This document shows positions 39,843 to 49,018 of a stretch of 64,000 bases of DNA, one piece after another (positions within the stretch are counted from its first letter, which is position 1; every line of letters begins with the position of its first letter). Origin of the DNA: Streptomyces tsukubensis. GTDB lineage: Bacteria; Actinomycetota; Actinomycetes; Streptomycetales; Streptomycetaceae. The notes below the pieces were generated by a model, which saw nothing but the letters and a program-made list of their open reading frames with translations, was not told the origin of the DNA and ran no database searches. The translations under genes and the position numbers were made by a program. The stretch is from assembly GCF_009296025.1 (NCBI RefSeq), contig NZ_CP045178.1, positions 6,820,001 to 6,884,000 of the forward strand, given 5' to 3'.

Positions 39843-40626
39843 CCGAGCGGGCAGGTGGTGCACCTGGGCCCTCTTCCTCGTCCTCTTCCTGCCGCTCTTC
39901 GCGCTGCCGCTGCTGGTGATCCTGGCGGCGTCCTTCTCCACCAACTGGTCGGGGGCGCTGCCCTCCGGGCCCACCGCCGACCACTACACCGCGGCGGCGG
40001 GAGGCGATTCCCTGCACGCCCTGACCGTCAGTCTCGTCACAGCGGTGACGGCCAGTGTGCTCGCCCTGGTCGCGGGGGCCTGGGCCGCCCTCGCCGCCGC
40101 GTCTCTCGGCAGAAGGGCGAGGCGGCTGATGGACGCCCTGTTCGTCCTCCCGGTCGCCGTGCCGTCCGTGGTGGTGGGGCTGGCCGTACTCGTGGCCTTC
40201 AGCAGGCCGCCCGTCCTGCTCAACGGCACCTCCGCCATCGTGATCCTCGCGCACACCGTCCTCGTGACCGCCTTCGCCCACCAGTCGGTCTCCGCGGCGG
40301 TACGCCGACTCGACCCCTGCTACGAACAGGCCGCCGCCTCCCTCGGCGCCCGGCCCTCCTACGTCCTGTGGCGCGTCAGACTGCCGTTGCTGCTGCCCTC
40401 GCTCACGGCGGCGGCCGGACTCTGTTTCGCCCTGTCCATGGGCGAGTTGAGCGCCACGATGATGCTCTATCCGCCCGACTGGACGCCCCTGCCCGTCCAG
40501 ATCTTCGCGGCCACCGACCGGGGGTCGCTCTTCACGGGGGCGGCCGTCGCCGTGGTGCTGATGGCCGCCACGCTCGCTGTCCTCTTCGCGGTCTCCAGGA
40601 TCCGCACACGCGCCTCGTACCGCTGA
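39829..40626 (+). CDS. phnV: Phosphonate ABC transporter permease 2
   Basis: The 265-residue permease has six membrane segments and the coupling loop YEQAAASLGARPSYVLWRVRLPLLLPSL (about 165-193). The GTG at 39829 overlaps the previous gene by 14 bases; a second in-frame GTG at 39835 is equally possible. Its size and order fit PhnV. Confidence 0.85.
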   Translation: MLVHSRAGRWCTWALFLVLFLPLFALPLLVILAASFSTNWSGALPSGPTADHYTAAAGGDSLHALTVSLVTAVTASVLALVAGAWAALAAASLGRRARRLMDALFVLPVAVPSVVVGLAVLVAFSRPPVLLNGTSAIVILAHTVLVTAFAHQSVSAAVRRLDPCYEQAAASLGARPSYVLWRVRLPLLLPSLTAAAGLCFALSMGELSATMMLYPPDWTPLPVQIFAATDRGSLFTGAAVAVVLMAATLAVLFAVSRIRTRASYR

Positions 40627-40627
40627 A

Positions 40628-40720
40628 CACACCCGCACCCGCACCCGCACCCGCACCCGCGCCCGCACCTGAACCCGCACCCGCACCTGAACCCGCACCC
40701 GCACCCGCACCGCGTGCGAA
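40628..40720 (+). repeat. CCCGCA-type repeat between phnV and phnS
   Basis: About 15 six-base units of CCCGCA/CCTGAA type fill the gap between the second permease and the binding-protein gene. It may affect expression of the last gene. Confidence 0.85.
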
Positions 40721-40757
40721 TCCGCACCCGACCCCTCCCTTGGAGATGTGCCACGCC

Positions 40758-41864
40758 ATGCAGCGCCACGTCATACGGACCCGCCCCCGCCCCCTGCCGG
40801 CGCTCGCCCCGCGCGGCCGCCGGGGGAACACCGCCCTCGCCTGCGCCCTGATCCTGGCGGGGACCCTGACCGCGTGCAGTGGTACGTCCACCGCGTCCGA
40901 CGCCAAGGTCGTCACCGTGTACAGCGCGGACGGCCTCAAGGGCGAGAAGGGGGACGGCTGGTACGACCAGGTGTTCAAGGAATTCCGGAAGAAGACCGGC
41001 ATCAGGGTCGAGTACGTCGAGGGCGGCTCGGGCGAGGTGGTGCAGCGGGCCGTGCGCGAGAGGAGCCACACCCAGGCCGACGTCCTCATCACCCTGCCCC
41101 CCTTCATCCAGCAGGCCGACGCCAAGGGGCTGCTCCAGAAGTACCGCCCCGCGGGCTCCGAGCACGTCGCGAGCGGGGACAAGGCGGCCGACGGAACCTG
41201 GACCTCGGTCGTCAACAACTACTTCGGCTTCGTCTACGACAAGAAGGAGCTGGGCAAGGCTCCCGCGACCTGGGACGAACTGCTCGGGTCCAGGTACCGG
41301 AACAAGATCCAGTACTCCACGCCGGGTGTCGCGGGCGACGGCACGGCCGTCGTGGTCAAGGCGATGCACGACTTCGGCTCCAAGAAGGCGGCCATGGAAT
41401 ATCTGCGCAAGCTCCAGACCAACAACGTCGGCCCCGCCGCCTCCACGGGGAAACTCGCCCCGAAGGTCGACAAGGGGGAACTACTGGTCGCCAACGGCGA
41501 TGTGCAGATGAACCACGCCCAGGCCAAGACCATGCCGAACCTCGGGATCTGGTTCCCCGCCAAGGCCGGGAAGAAGCCCACCACCATGGCGCTGCCGTAC
41601 GCGGCCGGCCTCGTGAAGTCGGCCCCGCACAGCGCGTCCGCCAAGAAACTGCTCGACTTCATGCTCGCCAAGCAGGCGCAGGAGCAGGTGAGTTCGGTCG
41701 GTGGCGGCTACGCGGCACGCGAGGACGTCAAGGCCACCGACCCGGACGCCACCGCCCTCGCGAAGCTGCTGAAGGGCGTCGACATCTTCACCCCCGACTG
41801 GAACGCCATCTCCACCGACCTGACCTCGTACATCGACGACTGGAAGTCCGCCACGGGGAGCTGA
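40758..41864 (+). CDS. phnS: 2-Aminoethylphosphonate-binding lipoprotein
   Basis: The 368-residue solute-binding protein starts with a lipoprotein signal: a basic start, LACALILAGTLTAC (about 27-40) and a lipobox Cys near 40, so it is anchored outside the membrane. The mature part strongly resembles Salmonella PhnS as I remember it: VVTVYSADGL, a VEGGSGEVVQRAVRER segment, QADVLITLPPFIQQADAKGLL and NNVGP. It captures 2-aminoethylphosphonate for PhnT-U-V. The ATG at 40758 is chosen; an ATG at 40746 abuts the ribosome site. Gene order here is T-U-V-S rather than S-T-U-V. Confidence 0.88.
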   Translation: MQRHVIRTRPRPLPALAPRGRRGNTALACALILAGTLTACSGTSTASDAKVVTVYSADGLKGEKGDGWYDQVFKEFRKKTGIRVEYVEGGSGEVVQRAVRERSHTQADVLITLPPFIQQADAKGLLQKYRPAGSEHVASGDKAADGTWTSVVNNYFGFVYDKKELGKAPATWDELLGSRYRNKIQYSTPGVAGDGTAVVVKAMHDFGSKKAAMEYLRKLQTNNVGPAASTGKLAPKVDKGELLVANGDVQMNHAQAKTMPNLGIWFPAKAGKKPTTMALPYAAGLVKSAPHSASAKKLLDFMLAKQAQEQVSSVGGGYAAREDVKATDPDATALAKLLKGVDIFTPDWNAISTDLTSYIDDWKSATGS

Positions 41865-41890
41865 GCCGACCGTACCGGAAGGGCGGCCCT

Positions 41891-41906
41891 GATCGATTCG
41901 ATCGAG
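41891..41906 (+). promoter_or_regulatory. Operator copy 1 before DeoR/LacI chimera
   Basis: GATCGATTCGATCGAG lies about 170 bases before the start of the regulator gene. It matches 14 of 16 bases of a site before the polysaccharide lyase (45991-46006). Both contain a TTCGATCGA palindromic core. Confidence 0.6.
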
Positions 41907-42074
41907 CCGATCGTTATGCTGAGAAGGTCGCGCCCAGGGAGCGGCGACAGCGGGTGCGGCCGGGTCCGCGGAGGCCCGTACGGCACGGCACACCCGTACG
42001 GCGGTACCCGTACGGCACAGCGGTCAGGGGAGCGGGCATCGGGTTGCCGGTTGCCCGGAGATTCGGGAGGCCCC

Positions 42075-43205
42075 ATGCGGTTCCATGTCAGTCAGCGGCG
42101 CGCGCGTGTGCTCGAACTCCTGCGGGAGCGCGGCCAGACGCAGGTGACCGAGTTGGCCGAGGAACTGGGCGTCTCCGTCGTCACCCTGCGCAGAGACGTG
42201 GAGGCCCTGGCCGCCGACGGCAAGGTGGAGCGGCTGCACGGCGCGGTGCTGTGGCCCGGTGTACCCGAACCAGCGGTGGCGGCGGACGACCTGGTGATCG
42301 GCATGGTCGTGCCGACCACGGGCTACTACTACGCCGACGTGCTGCGCGGCGCCCGTGAGGTGGTCGAGGCGCACGGGGCGAGGCTCACCGTCGGGCTCAC
42401 CCATTATCTGCCGGGCGAGGACGCGACCCAGGCGGAACGTCTGCTGGCCGGCGGGGCCGAGGGGCTGCTGCTCACGCCGGCCTGGGAGACGGGCGCACCG
42501 GCCGCGGGCGAAGGGGCCTGGATCGCCGAACTCGGCCCGCCGACCGTGCTGGTGGAGCGTTCGGCGCCGCCAGGGCACCCCGCGGCGGCGCTCGACCGGG
42601 TGCGCTCGGACCACGCGCACGGGGCCGCGGAGGCCGTCAGCCACTTGGCCGGGCTCGGGCACACGAAGATCGCCCTGGCCATCCAGACGAGCCCGACCAG
42701 TCACGCGCTGCGGGTGGGGTACAGGGCCGCGGTCGACTCGCTGGGGCTGAAGGACGCGCCGCCCTCACCGCTCGACAGCGCGCCTTCACACACGGAGAGC
42801 GACCGTTTCGACAGGACACTCGGATACCTCCGCGACGCGGTCGAGAAGCACGGCGTCACCGCTGCCCTCGTACAGAGCGACTCGGACGCCATCGTGCTCG
42901 TGCCCAGGCTGCTCGCGCGGGGGATCCGCGTGCCGCAGGACCTGGCGGTCGTCGCGTACGACGACGAGGTGGCCGGTCTCGCCGATCCGCCCCTGACAGC
43001 GGTGGCCCCGATGAAGCGGGATGTCGGCGCGCGCGCCGCCGAACTGCTGCTCGCCAGGATCGCCGCGGGACGGACGGGCGCCGGGACCACGACGACGACC
43101 CCGGTCGCCGCCCAACACATCGACGTCATGCCGGAGTTGAGGGTACGTGCCTCCAGCGGACGGCAGGTGGACGGCCGTGCCGCACAGGTGGGAGAGCACC
43201 AGTAG
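42075..43205 (+). CDS. DeoR-HTH/LacI-sensor chimeric regulator
   Basis: The 376-residue protein joins a DeoR HTH (RARVLELLRERGQTQVTELAEELGVSVVTLRRDVEALAADGKVERLHGAVLW, about 8-60) to a LacI/GalR-type sugar-binding domain (IGMVVPTTGYYYADVLRGAREV from about 75, VAYDDEVAGLADPPLTAV near 310). It should respond to a sugar ligand. The ATG at 42075 follows GGGAGG. It faces the family-8 lyase gene on the opposite strand about 220 bases away, and the two share an operator-like sequence, so it probably controls that lyase. Confidence 0.87.
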   Translation: MRFHVSQRRARVLELLRERGQTQVTELAEELGVSVVTLRRDVEALAADGKVERLHGAVLWPGVPEPAVAADDLVIGMVVPTTGYYYADVLRGAREVVEAHGARLTVGLTHYLPGEDATQAERLLAGGAEGLLLTPAWETGAPAAGEGAWIAELGPPTVLVERSAPPGHPAAALDRVRSDHAHGAAEAVSHLAGLGHTKIALAIQTSPTSHALRVGYRAAVDSLGLKDAPPSPLDSAPSHTESDRFDRTLGYLRDAVEKHGVTAALVQSDSDAIVLVPRLLARGIRVPQDLAVVAYDDEVAGLADPPLTAVAPMKRDVGARAAELLLARIAAGRTGAGTTTTTPVAAQHIDVMPELRVRASSGRQVDGRAAQVGEHQ

Positions 43206-43230
43206 TAGGGACCGGGGCTCCGAGCGCGTC

Positions 43231-43380
43231 ACTCCGCCGGGCACCTCCGCCGGGCACCTCACTCCGCCGGGCACCTCCGCCGGGCACCTCACTCCACCGG
43301 GCACCTCCGCCGGGCACCTCACTCCACCGGGCACCTCCGCCGGGCGCCTCACTCCGCAAGGCGCCTCCGCCGGGCGTCCC
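43231..43380. repeat. 30-bp tandem repeats, five copies
   Basis: Five contiguous 30-bp units each begin ACTCCGCCGGGCACCTCC. The first two are identical, the next two differ by one to three bases and the last is degenerate. They occupy the convergent gap between the regulator and lyase genes. Confidence 0.95.
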
Positions 43381-43427
43381 CGCTCCCTTCGCGTGCTCCG
43401 GGCGTGTCCTCCCGTCAGCCCCGCCCG

Positions 43428-45896
43428 TCAGCCCAGCCGCATCTTCACCGTCTGCGTCACCCCGGCGGTGGAGCCGAGCCCGCCGAAACGCACCGTCAGG
43501 GACGCACCCGTGCTGACCTCCGTGACCGTCGAAGGCTTCGACACCACCGACGTGACCGCGCGGTGCCACGTGAGGGTCAACGCACCGGTCGTACGCGTCG
43601 GATCGGCCACACTGACCGTCGCGGTACCGTCCCCCGCCTCCCGGATCTGCACGGCCACGGTCGCGTCGACGGTGACGCCGCCCAGCGACCCCGCCGCCCA
43701 GAAGTTGATCCCCGTGAAACCGAGCGAGGGAACCCGTACCCCCTGCTGCTTCGCCGAGTTGGCGAGCGTGATCAGCCAACCGTCGTCCGCTCCACGGGCG
43801 GCGGTCGCCGTGGCGCTCGCGCCGGGCATCAGGATGTACGAGTAGGCCGCACCGCTCGGGTCCTTGCCGTGGTCGGCGAGGAGGGTGACATAGCGGCGGG
43901 TGACCGCCGTCGTCGCCGCCCCCGTGTTGATGTCGTGCCAGCTTCCCGTCCGCTCCTCGCGCAGCGCGGAGAGCGCGGTACCGCCGGGGAACACATAACC
44001 GGCGTGGCCGGCGAGGTGCGCCCAGCGGGCCTCCGCGTGCTCGCCCGACCAGGGAAGAGTGCTCGGCTGGGCCGTCCCGTCGACCGTCAGTACGGCCGTC
44101 CCCTCCGCGCCGATACCGCGGTTGTCGATGACCGTCACCACCCCGGCCCCGTCGTCGGCCGAGATGGCGGCGCCCAGACACACCACGCTGTCACCCGCGA
44201 AGAACCAGGACTTCTTGGCCACCATCGTGGACCCGAGCCCCACCAAATTCTGGCCGAGCGTCGCGCAGGTGCCGTCCGAGGCGCCGCCCGCCCACGCCGT
44301 GGACGGTCTCGGCGCGCCCCAGGTACCTCCCTGACCGTCGCTCAGCGGCTTCGCCGAAGCGGTGGTGCCCGGCAGCCGGTAGGGGTCGACCGTCGGCCAG
44401 AAGCCGTCGCTGTACTGCCCGTCGAGGGTGGTGTCGTCGTTCCACCAGTAGAGCATCCCCGAACCGCTGTGCCAGCCGCGCAGGTTCTCGCCGTTGCCGT
44501 TCTCGTAGTACGTGACGCGCTTGGAGGCCATGGAGAGGGAGGCCGTGAAGTCCTTGGTGCGGTGCACCGCGCGGTCCATGCCGGGAAAGACCCGGTGGCC
44601 GAGCGGTTCGGCGGCGGGCTTCACCGCACTGTCACCCAGGAGCGCGGTCACCCGGGACAGGGCCGCCACCGGGAGGGTGTCGCCGCCCGTGACGTCGCGG
44701 TAGCGGTCGCGGGTGAACCACCCCTTGGCCAGCGCCTTCCAGCGGGCGTTCTCCTCGGGGCTCGCGCCCTCGCCGAGCAGCAGGACGGAGCCGATGATGG
44801 CGTGACCGCGCCAGTGGTCGTCCTGCTGGGAGGTGTCGGACACCGGCAGCATGAGGCCGCGGCTGACGGCCCGCCCTGACACGTCGTCCATGACGAGGCC
44901 GTTGTGGAGGAAGGGCCCGTAGGCGCTCTCGACCGCGTCGAGGAAGATCTGCCGATTCGGGTCGGTGATGGCCCATGTCGAGCCGCCGAGCAGCGCGAAC
45001 AGCTTGCTGAGGCCGTCGATGAGTACCGCGCCGTAGGACCCCGTGTAGGGCACGTAGGTGTGCTGGATGAGCGAGCCGTCGGCGTAGAGCCCGTCGCCGC
45101 TCGTGACGTAGGGGAAGACCGGCGAGATGGCCTTGCTCGCGAGCGCCAGTTTCGCGGCGGACCCGCCGACGATGCCGCGCAGCGCGAGGACCCTGCACAG
45201 GTCGATGCGGTTGGCGCCGGTACTCGTACCGGTGTAGTCGGAGACGAGGGAGTCCGGCACGAAGTGGTCAACGGCCGCGCACGAGGCGGAGATCCGGTCG
45301 GCGGTGAGCCGGTCGTACATCAGCACGCAGATGTCGAGGAGTGCCTGCGGGGCGCCGATCTGCCAGTTGTACCAGTTGCCGTAGGACTTCTGCGTGGCGT
45401 TGTACACCTCGTCGTGCAGGTGGTCGAGGCCGGTCAGCAGCGCGGAGTTGAGAGCCGCGTCGCCCGTCACCCCCGTCCCGGGCTGGCAGTACGCCTCCGC
45501 CATCGCCTTGAGTCGCTTGTACGAGTTCTGCAACTGCTCGGAGTAGCCGTACGACTCCGTGTCCGTGTCCGGGTCGGGGTCGCCGTAGACGGCGTCGGAC
45601 CATAGGGACCCCTTCGTCGGGGACATGGAGGTCCTGTACCGCGTCGCGGTCTCCCCGATCGCGCGGAGTTTGCCCCGATACGGCTCCGCGGTCGGGCTGA
45701 ACCCCTCACCCAGCAGCAGAGTGCGCCACCGCAGCCGAAGGGTGTCGAACTCGTCCCCGGCCACGGCCGCGCCCGCCACGACGGTGCCACCCGCGGTGCT
45801 CAGCGCGGAGCCGGAGGCGGGGGACGCGATCCCGGTGGCGAGGGCCGCGCCACCGGAGACCGCGAGGAAACCGCGGCGGGACCAGGAGGTCGTCAT
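43428..45896 (-). CDS. Secreted polysaccharide lyase family 8
   Basis: The 822-residue enzyme starts with a twin-arginine signal (SWSRRGFLAVSGG, about 4-16), then a mature PL8 lyase. The alpha/alpha toroid contains the catalytic Asn region NWYNWQIGAPQALLDICVLM and the catalytic His/Tyr region DGSLIQHTYVPYTGSYG (about 260-290). The central beta domain starts near NGENLRGWHSGSG. PL8 cleaves hyaluronate, chondroitin or xanthan by beta-elimination; substrate cannot be decided. The ATG at 45896 follows GGAG. An operator-like site 95 bases upstream matches one before the chimeric regulator. Confidence 0.92.
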   Translation of the reverse strand: MTTSWSRRGFLAVSGGAALATGIASPASGSALSTAGGTVVAGAAVAGDEFDTLRLRWRTLLLGEGFSPTAEPYRGKLRAIGETATRYRTSMSPTKGSLWSDAVYGDPDPDTDTESYGYSEQLQNSYKRLKAMAEAYCQPGTGVTGDAALNSALLTGLDHLHDEVYNATQKSYGNWYNWQIGAPQALLDICVLMYDRLTADRISASCAAVDHFVPDSLVSDYTGTSTGANRIDLCRVLALRGIVGGSAAKLALASKAISPVFPYVTSGDGLYADGSLIQHTYVPYTGSYGAVLIDGLSKLFALLGGSTWAITDPNRQIFLDAVESAYGPFLHNGLVMDDVSGRAVSRGLMLPVSDTSQQDDHWRGHAIIGSVLLLGEGASPEENARWKALAKGWFTRDRYRDVTGGDTLPVAALSRVTALLGDSAVKPAAEPLGHRVFPGMDRAVHRTKDFTASLSMASKRVTYYENGNGENLRGWHSGSGMLYWWNDDTTLDGQYSDGFWPTVDPYRLPGTTASAKPLSDGQGGTWGAPRPSTAWAGGASDGTCATLGQNLVGLGSTMVAKKSWFFAGDSVVCLGAAISADDGAGVVTVIDNRGIGAEGTAVLTVDGTAQPSTLPWSGEHAEARWAHLAGHAGYVFPGGTALSALREERTGSWHDINTGAATTAVTRRYVTLLADHGKDPSGAAYSYILMPGASATATAARGADDGWLITLANSAKQQGVRVPSLGFTGINFWAAGSLGGVTVDATVAVQIREAGDGTATVSVADPTRTTGALTLTWHRAVTSVVSKPSTVTEVSTGASLTVRFGGLGSTAGVTQTVKMRLG

Positions 45897-45990
45897 AGGG
45901 GCTCCAGGGGATGGAGAGACGGGGGATGACGCTGAGTCAAGCGGTTGTCTAACACATCCCTGAGAAACGCTCAATAACGAAGACCTTTTT

Positions 45991-46006
45991 GATCGTTTCG
46001 ATCGAA
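45991..46006 (-). promoter_or_regulatory. Operator copy 2 before PL8 lyase
   Basis: GATCGTTTCGATCGAA contains the perfect palindrome TTCGATCGAA. It lies 95 bases upstream of the lyase start. It differs from the copy at 41891-41906 at two of 16 positions. Confidence 0.65.
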
Positions 46007-46078
46007 GGTCATTGCGGGCGATAGCGGAAGGACGCAATCATCCCTGGCGGGCGTGAGGTCACCGGGTGACGCGAGGCG

Positions 46079-46188
46079 CGAAGCCGCCGGGAGAACCGAA
46101 GTACGAAGCCGCCGGGAGAACCGAAGTACGAAGCCGCCGCGAGGACCGAAGCGCGAAGCCGCCGGGAGGACCGAAGCGCGAAGCCGGG
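46079..46188. repeat. 25-bp tandem repeats
   Basis: Four 25-bp units beginning CGAAGCCGCCGGGAG, plus a partial copy, lie between the lyase promoter and the aquaporin stop. A 25-base unit shifts frame each time, so it is not coding. They complete the 359-base gap. Confidence 0.9.
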
Positions 46189-46255
46189 CGACCCGAAGGC
46201 CGCCCGGCGACTGTGACATCCGTCCGTCTGCTCCTCTGTCTACCGTTCTTCCTGC

Positions 46256-47218
46256 CTACCGTTCTTCTTTCCCTCCGACGCCCGGGGGATTGTCCGGCGT
46301 GCCCCGGCCCGCACCACCGCCGGTGACGTCGTCAGTGCCGTCCATGCCGTCCGGCCCGTCGGCGCCGACGGAGGCGTCGTCGTGGCGGGGGCGCAGTGCG
46401 CCTTCGCCGCTGCCGCCGGGGGTGTCTCCGTCGGCGACACGGTCCGCCCCGGCTCCCGGCAGCCCGTGTGTCGCGAGATGGACGAGGACCGCGACGATCG
46501 CGCCCGCCAACGGTGCGACGAGGAACAACCAGACCTGGCTCATCGCGTTGTTGTCGGCGAATACGGCCGGGCCCAGCGCGCGTGCCGGGTTCACCGAGGT
46601 GCCCGTCAGAGGGATGCCCATGAGGTGGATGACGGTGAGGCTGAGACCGATCGGCAGGCCGTCGAACCCCTTGGCTCCCTTTTTGTGCGTGGTACACAGC
46701 ACGACGAAGACGAGCAGTGCCGTCAGGATCGTCTCCGCCAGGAAGGCGCCGCCCATGGTGATGTGGAGGAGGGACTCGTTCCCGTAGCCGTCGGACCCGA
46801 AAGCGCCGCGACCCGCGATCTTGAAGGCAGGGACCGAGTTGGCCAGCCAGGCGAGCAGCCCCGCGGCGGCGAGGCCGCCCGCGAACTGGGCGACCCAGTA
46901 GCAGATCCCGGTCAAGGGGCTCACCCTGCGGGCCAGCACCATACCGAGGGTGACGGCGGGGTTGACGTGCGCGCCGGAGATCGGACCGATCGCGTACACG
47001 AGCGCGAGCAGGACGAAACCGAAGGCCAGGGCGATGCCGAGGACGCCGACGAAGGGTTTGGCGAAGATCGCGGTTCCGACCGCGAAGAAGACCAGCGCCA
47101 GCGTGCCGAAGAACTCGGCGACGAGCGCGCTGGGACTCACCGGCCCCGGGATCGACCGGCGGCGGGAGGTGGTGCCTCGCCCCCTGGCGTCCCGGGGGAC
47201 TGTGGCTTCAGTGCTCAT
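46256..47218 (-). CDS. Aquaporin / MIP-family channel
   Basis: The 320-residue membrane protein has six helices and both NPA boxes (GAHVNPAV near 85 and TSVNPARAL near 210). Both ends are extended: about 30 basic N-terminal residues and a 55-residue acidic/Gly-rich C-terminus. The selectivity residues suggest a water channel of the AqpZ type (bulky aromatics near the second NPA), though a glycerol channel cannot be excluded. The ATG at 47218 follows GGAAGGGA. Confidence 0.9.
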   Translation of the reverse strand: MSTEATVPRDARGRGTTSRRRSIPGPVSPSALVAEFFGTLALVFFAVGTAIFAKPFVGVLGIALAFGFVLLALVYAIGPISGAHVNPAVTLGMVLARRVSPLTGICYWVAQFAGGLAAAGLLAWLANSVPAFKIAGRGAFGSDGYGNESLLHITMGGAFLAETILTALLVFVVLCTTHKKGAKGFDGLPIGLSLTVIHLMGIPLTGTSVNPARALGPAVFADNNAMSQVWLFLVAPLAGAIVAVLVHLATHGLPGAGADRVADGDTPGGSGEGALRPRHDDASVGADGPDGMDGTDDVTGGGAGRGTPDNPPGVGGKEER

Positions 47219-47400
47219 GACATCCCTTCCAGTGGCGTGGCGCGAGCGGCAGCCGGGAGACGGTCGGTCTCGGGCGGCGCCTCAGTCGTGACGCCGCTAT
47301 GACCCGATCATGGCTATTCGACGGTAACGCCACTTTTGTGGGATGTCGCGCGGAGAAGCCGGACGCCTCCGCTGCCGCCGCGCCCCGTAGGGTGCGGATC

Positions 47401-47780
47401 ATGAGTGGGGAAGGTGGGCTGAGGAAGCTGCTGAGCGGGATGCGTCCCGAGCTGAATCCGGGCCGCTACGTCTTCGCCACCGCCGCGGGAGCGGTGCCCG
47501 ACGGCCTGAGGGGACGACGTTGGTCCGACTCCAGGGGGAGGCGGACGCGGCAGGGCTCCCGTACGACTACGTGGCAGGCTGGATCACCCTGCGGGTGCGC
47601 TCCGCGCTCGACGCGGTGGGACTGACGGCGGCCGTCGCCACGGAGCTGGCCCATGCGGAGCTGAGCTGCAATGTCGTGGCCGGCTTCCACCACGACCACC
47701 TCTTCGTACCGTACGGGCGCGCCGAGGAGGCGGTGGCGCTGCTCGAACGCCTCGCGGGCGCTCCGCCTGACCGGAGGACG
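47401..47780 (+). pseudogene. ACT-domain protein gene, frameshifted
   Basis: The first half (ATG at 47401, MSGEGGLRKLLSGMRPELNPGRYVFAT) and second half (TTLVRLQGEADAAGLPYDYVAGWITLRVRSALDAVGLTAAVATELAHAELSCNVVAGFHHDHLFVPYGRAEEAVALLERL) of an ACT-type protein are in two different frames. The switch is near 47505-47520. By the family pattern as I recall it, about eight residues between GAVPDGL and TTLV are missing, so a deletion of non-multiple-of-three length is likely. The second frame also lacks its expected stop and runs on into the antisense ABC permease gene (to 47951). A sequencing error cannot be excluded for the shift alone. Confidence 0.7.
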
Positions 47781-47823
47781 GGCGTCGACAGCCGCCTCTC
47801 CGGGCCGGGGCCGCGACCGACGG

Positions 47824-48780
47824 TCAGACCGTGCGCCGCCGCAGGGCCCAGAACGCGAACCCCGCCAGGAGCGCGGCCACGGCGAGGAGGATGCCGGTCT
47901 CGGCGAGCTGGTGGGGCCAGTAGTCGGAGGAGGGAAGGGCGGAGCGGGTGAATCCGACCACGTCGTGCTGGGCCAGGCACCGAGTGGAATCGAGGCACTG
48001 TGGGTCGGGGATGTGGGCCCCGGTCGAGGTGATCGCGCTGCTCCGCACGTCGAGTTCGGGCACGGGGTAGAAGCGCTGGAAGGGCCAGAGGCCGCTGTGG
48101 ACCGACGTGATCAGGTACTGCACCACGCCGGCGGCCAGCATGGCGGGCAGGGTGCGGCGCAGCAGCAGGCCGCAGAGGGCGCCGACCGCCAGCGCGAGGA
48201 GGGGTACGGCGACGGTGGCCGGCCCCATGGAGAAGTAGAGCCTGCGCGGGGTGAAGCCGGCGACGAGCAGGCCGCTGTTGGCTGACCACAGCAGCCGGTA
48301 CAGGACGACAAGCAGCCCGGTCCCCACGGTGAGGGCCAGCGCGGGCAGCGCGAGCCTGGCGGCCAGCCAGCGCGCCGGCGAGACGGACTGCGACCAGGCG
48401 AGGCGGACGGCGCCGCTCTCCATCTCCCGGCCGGTCAGCGGGCCCGCGGCGAAGAGCGCCACGCAGAACGAGGCGAGCGAGATCAGGGTGGCCGGGTCGT
48501 AGAAGAGGTCGTTGAACGCGCTGGAGAAGGGTGTGTGGAGCTGCCCGGTCTTCCAGGCGAGCTGCTGCACACCGTGGTAGCCGTACGCGTCGAAGGCGTG
48601 CCGTACGGCGTCGGCCGCAGGGCCCCGCAGCCAGAGCAGGAAGCCCGCGACGACGACGACGAAAGCGGTCCAGGACCACAGGGGCCAGCGCTGTAGACGT
48701 ATCTCTGACCGCAGCAGGTCGAGGGCGGAGGGGCGCGAGGAGGACGTGAGACCGTCCTTGGCCAGGTCGGCCGTGGTCAT
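47824..48780 (-). CDS. ABC transporter permease (YtrA-operon type)
   Basis: The 318-residue protein has about six membrane helices separated by a long extracellular loop with two Cys (residues about 230-265, CLDSTRC). It ends in a hydrophobic helix and LRRRTV. It resembles the integral subunits encoded with YtrA-type regulators and their ATPases. It forms the third gene of a GntR-ATPase-permease operon. Cargo is unknown; such transporters often handle lipids or antibiotics. The gap to the ATPase gene (48781-49018) holds a 12-base repeat. Confidence 0.8.
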   Translation of the reverse strand: MTTADLAKDGLTSSSRPSALDLLRSEIRLQRWPLWSWTAFVVVVAGFLLWLRGPAADAVRHAFDAYGYHGVQQLAWKTGQLHTPFSSAFNDLFYDPATLISLASFCVALFAAGPLTGREMESGAVRLAWSQSVSPARWLAARLALPALALTVGTGLLVVLYRLLWSANSGLLVAGFTPRRLYFSMGPATVAVPLLALAVGALCGLLLRRTLPAMLAAGVVQYLITSVHSGLWPFQRFYPVPELDVRSSAITSTGAHIPDPQCLDSTRCLAQHDVVGFTRSALPSSDYWPHQLAETGILLAVAALLAGFAFWALRRRTV

Positions 48781-48939
48781 GAGAGAAGTCCTTGAGTGGT
48801 CTGGTGGATGGAGGTGTGGTGGATGGGGGAGGAGGGGCGAGTGCGGGGGCGGAGACGCGCGCGGGGGTGGTGCCTGGGCCGTGGGTCACGACGACGCCGG
48901 GCCGAAGCCGAACGACATCGGGCCGAACACCGCTCCGAA

Positions 48940-49018
48940 ATAGGCCCGTTGGCCTTCGGATCCGCCTCCCCTTTCGTCTCCCCTTTCGCCTCCACTTCTG
49001 CCTTCGCCTTCGTCTTCG
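48940..49018. repeat. 12-base repeat in ABC operon gap
   Basis: CCTTTCGTCTCC/CCTTTCGCCTCC units recur several times between the ATPase stop and the permease start. This leaves about 240 bases between these operon genes without a gene. Confidence 0.6.
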
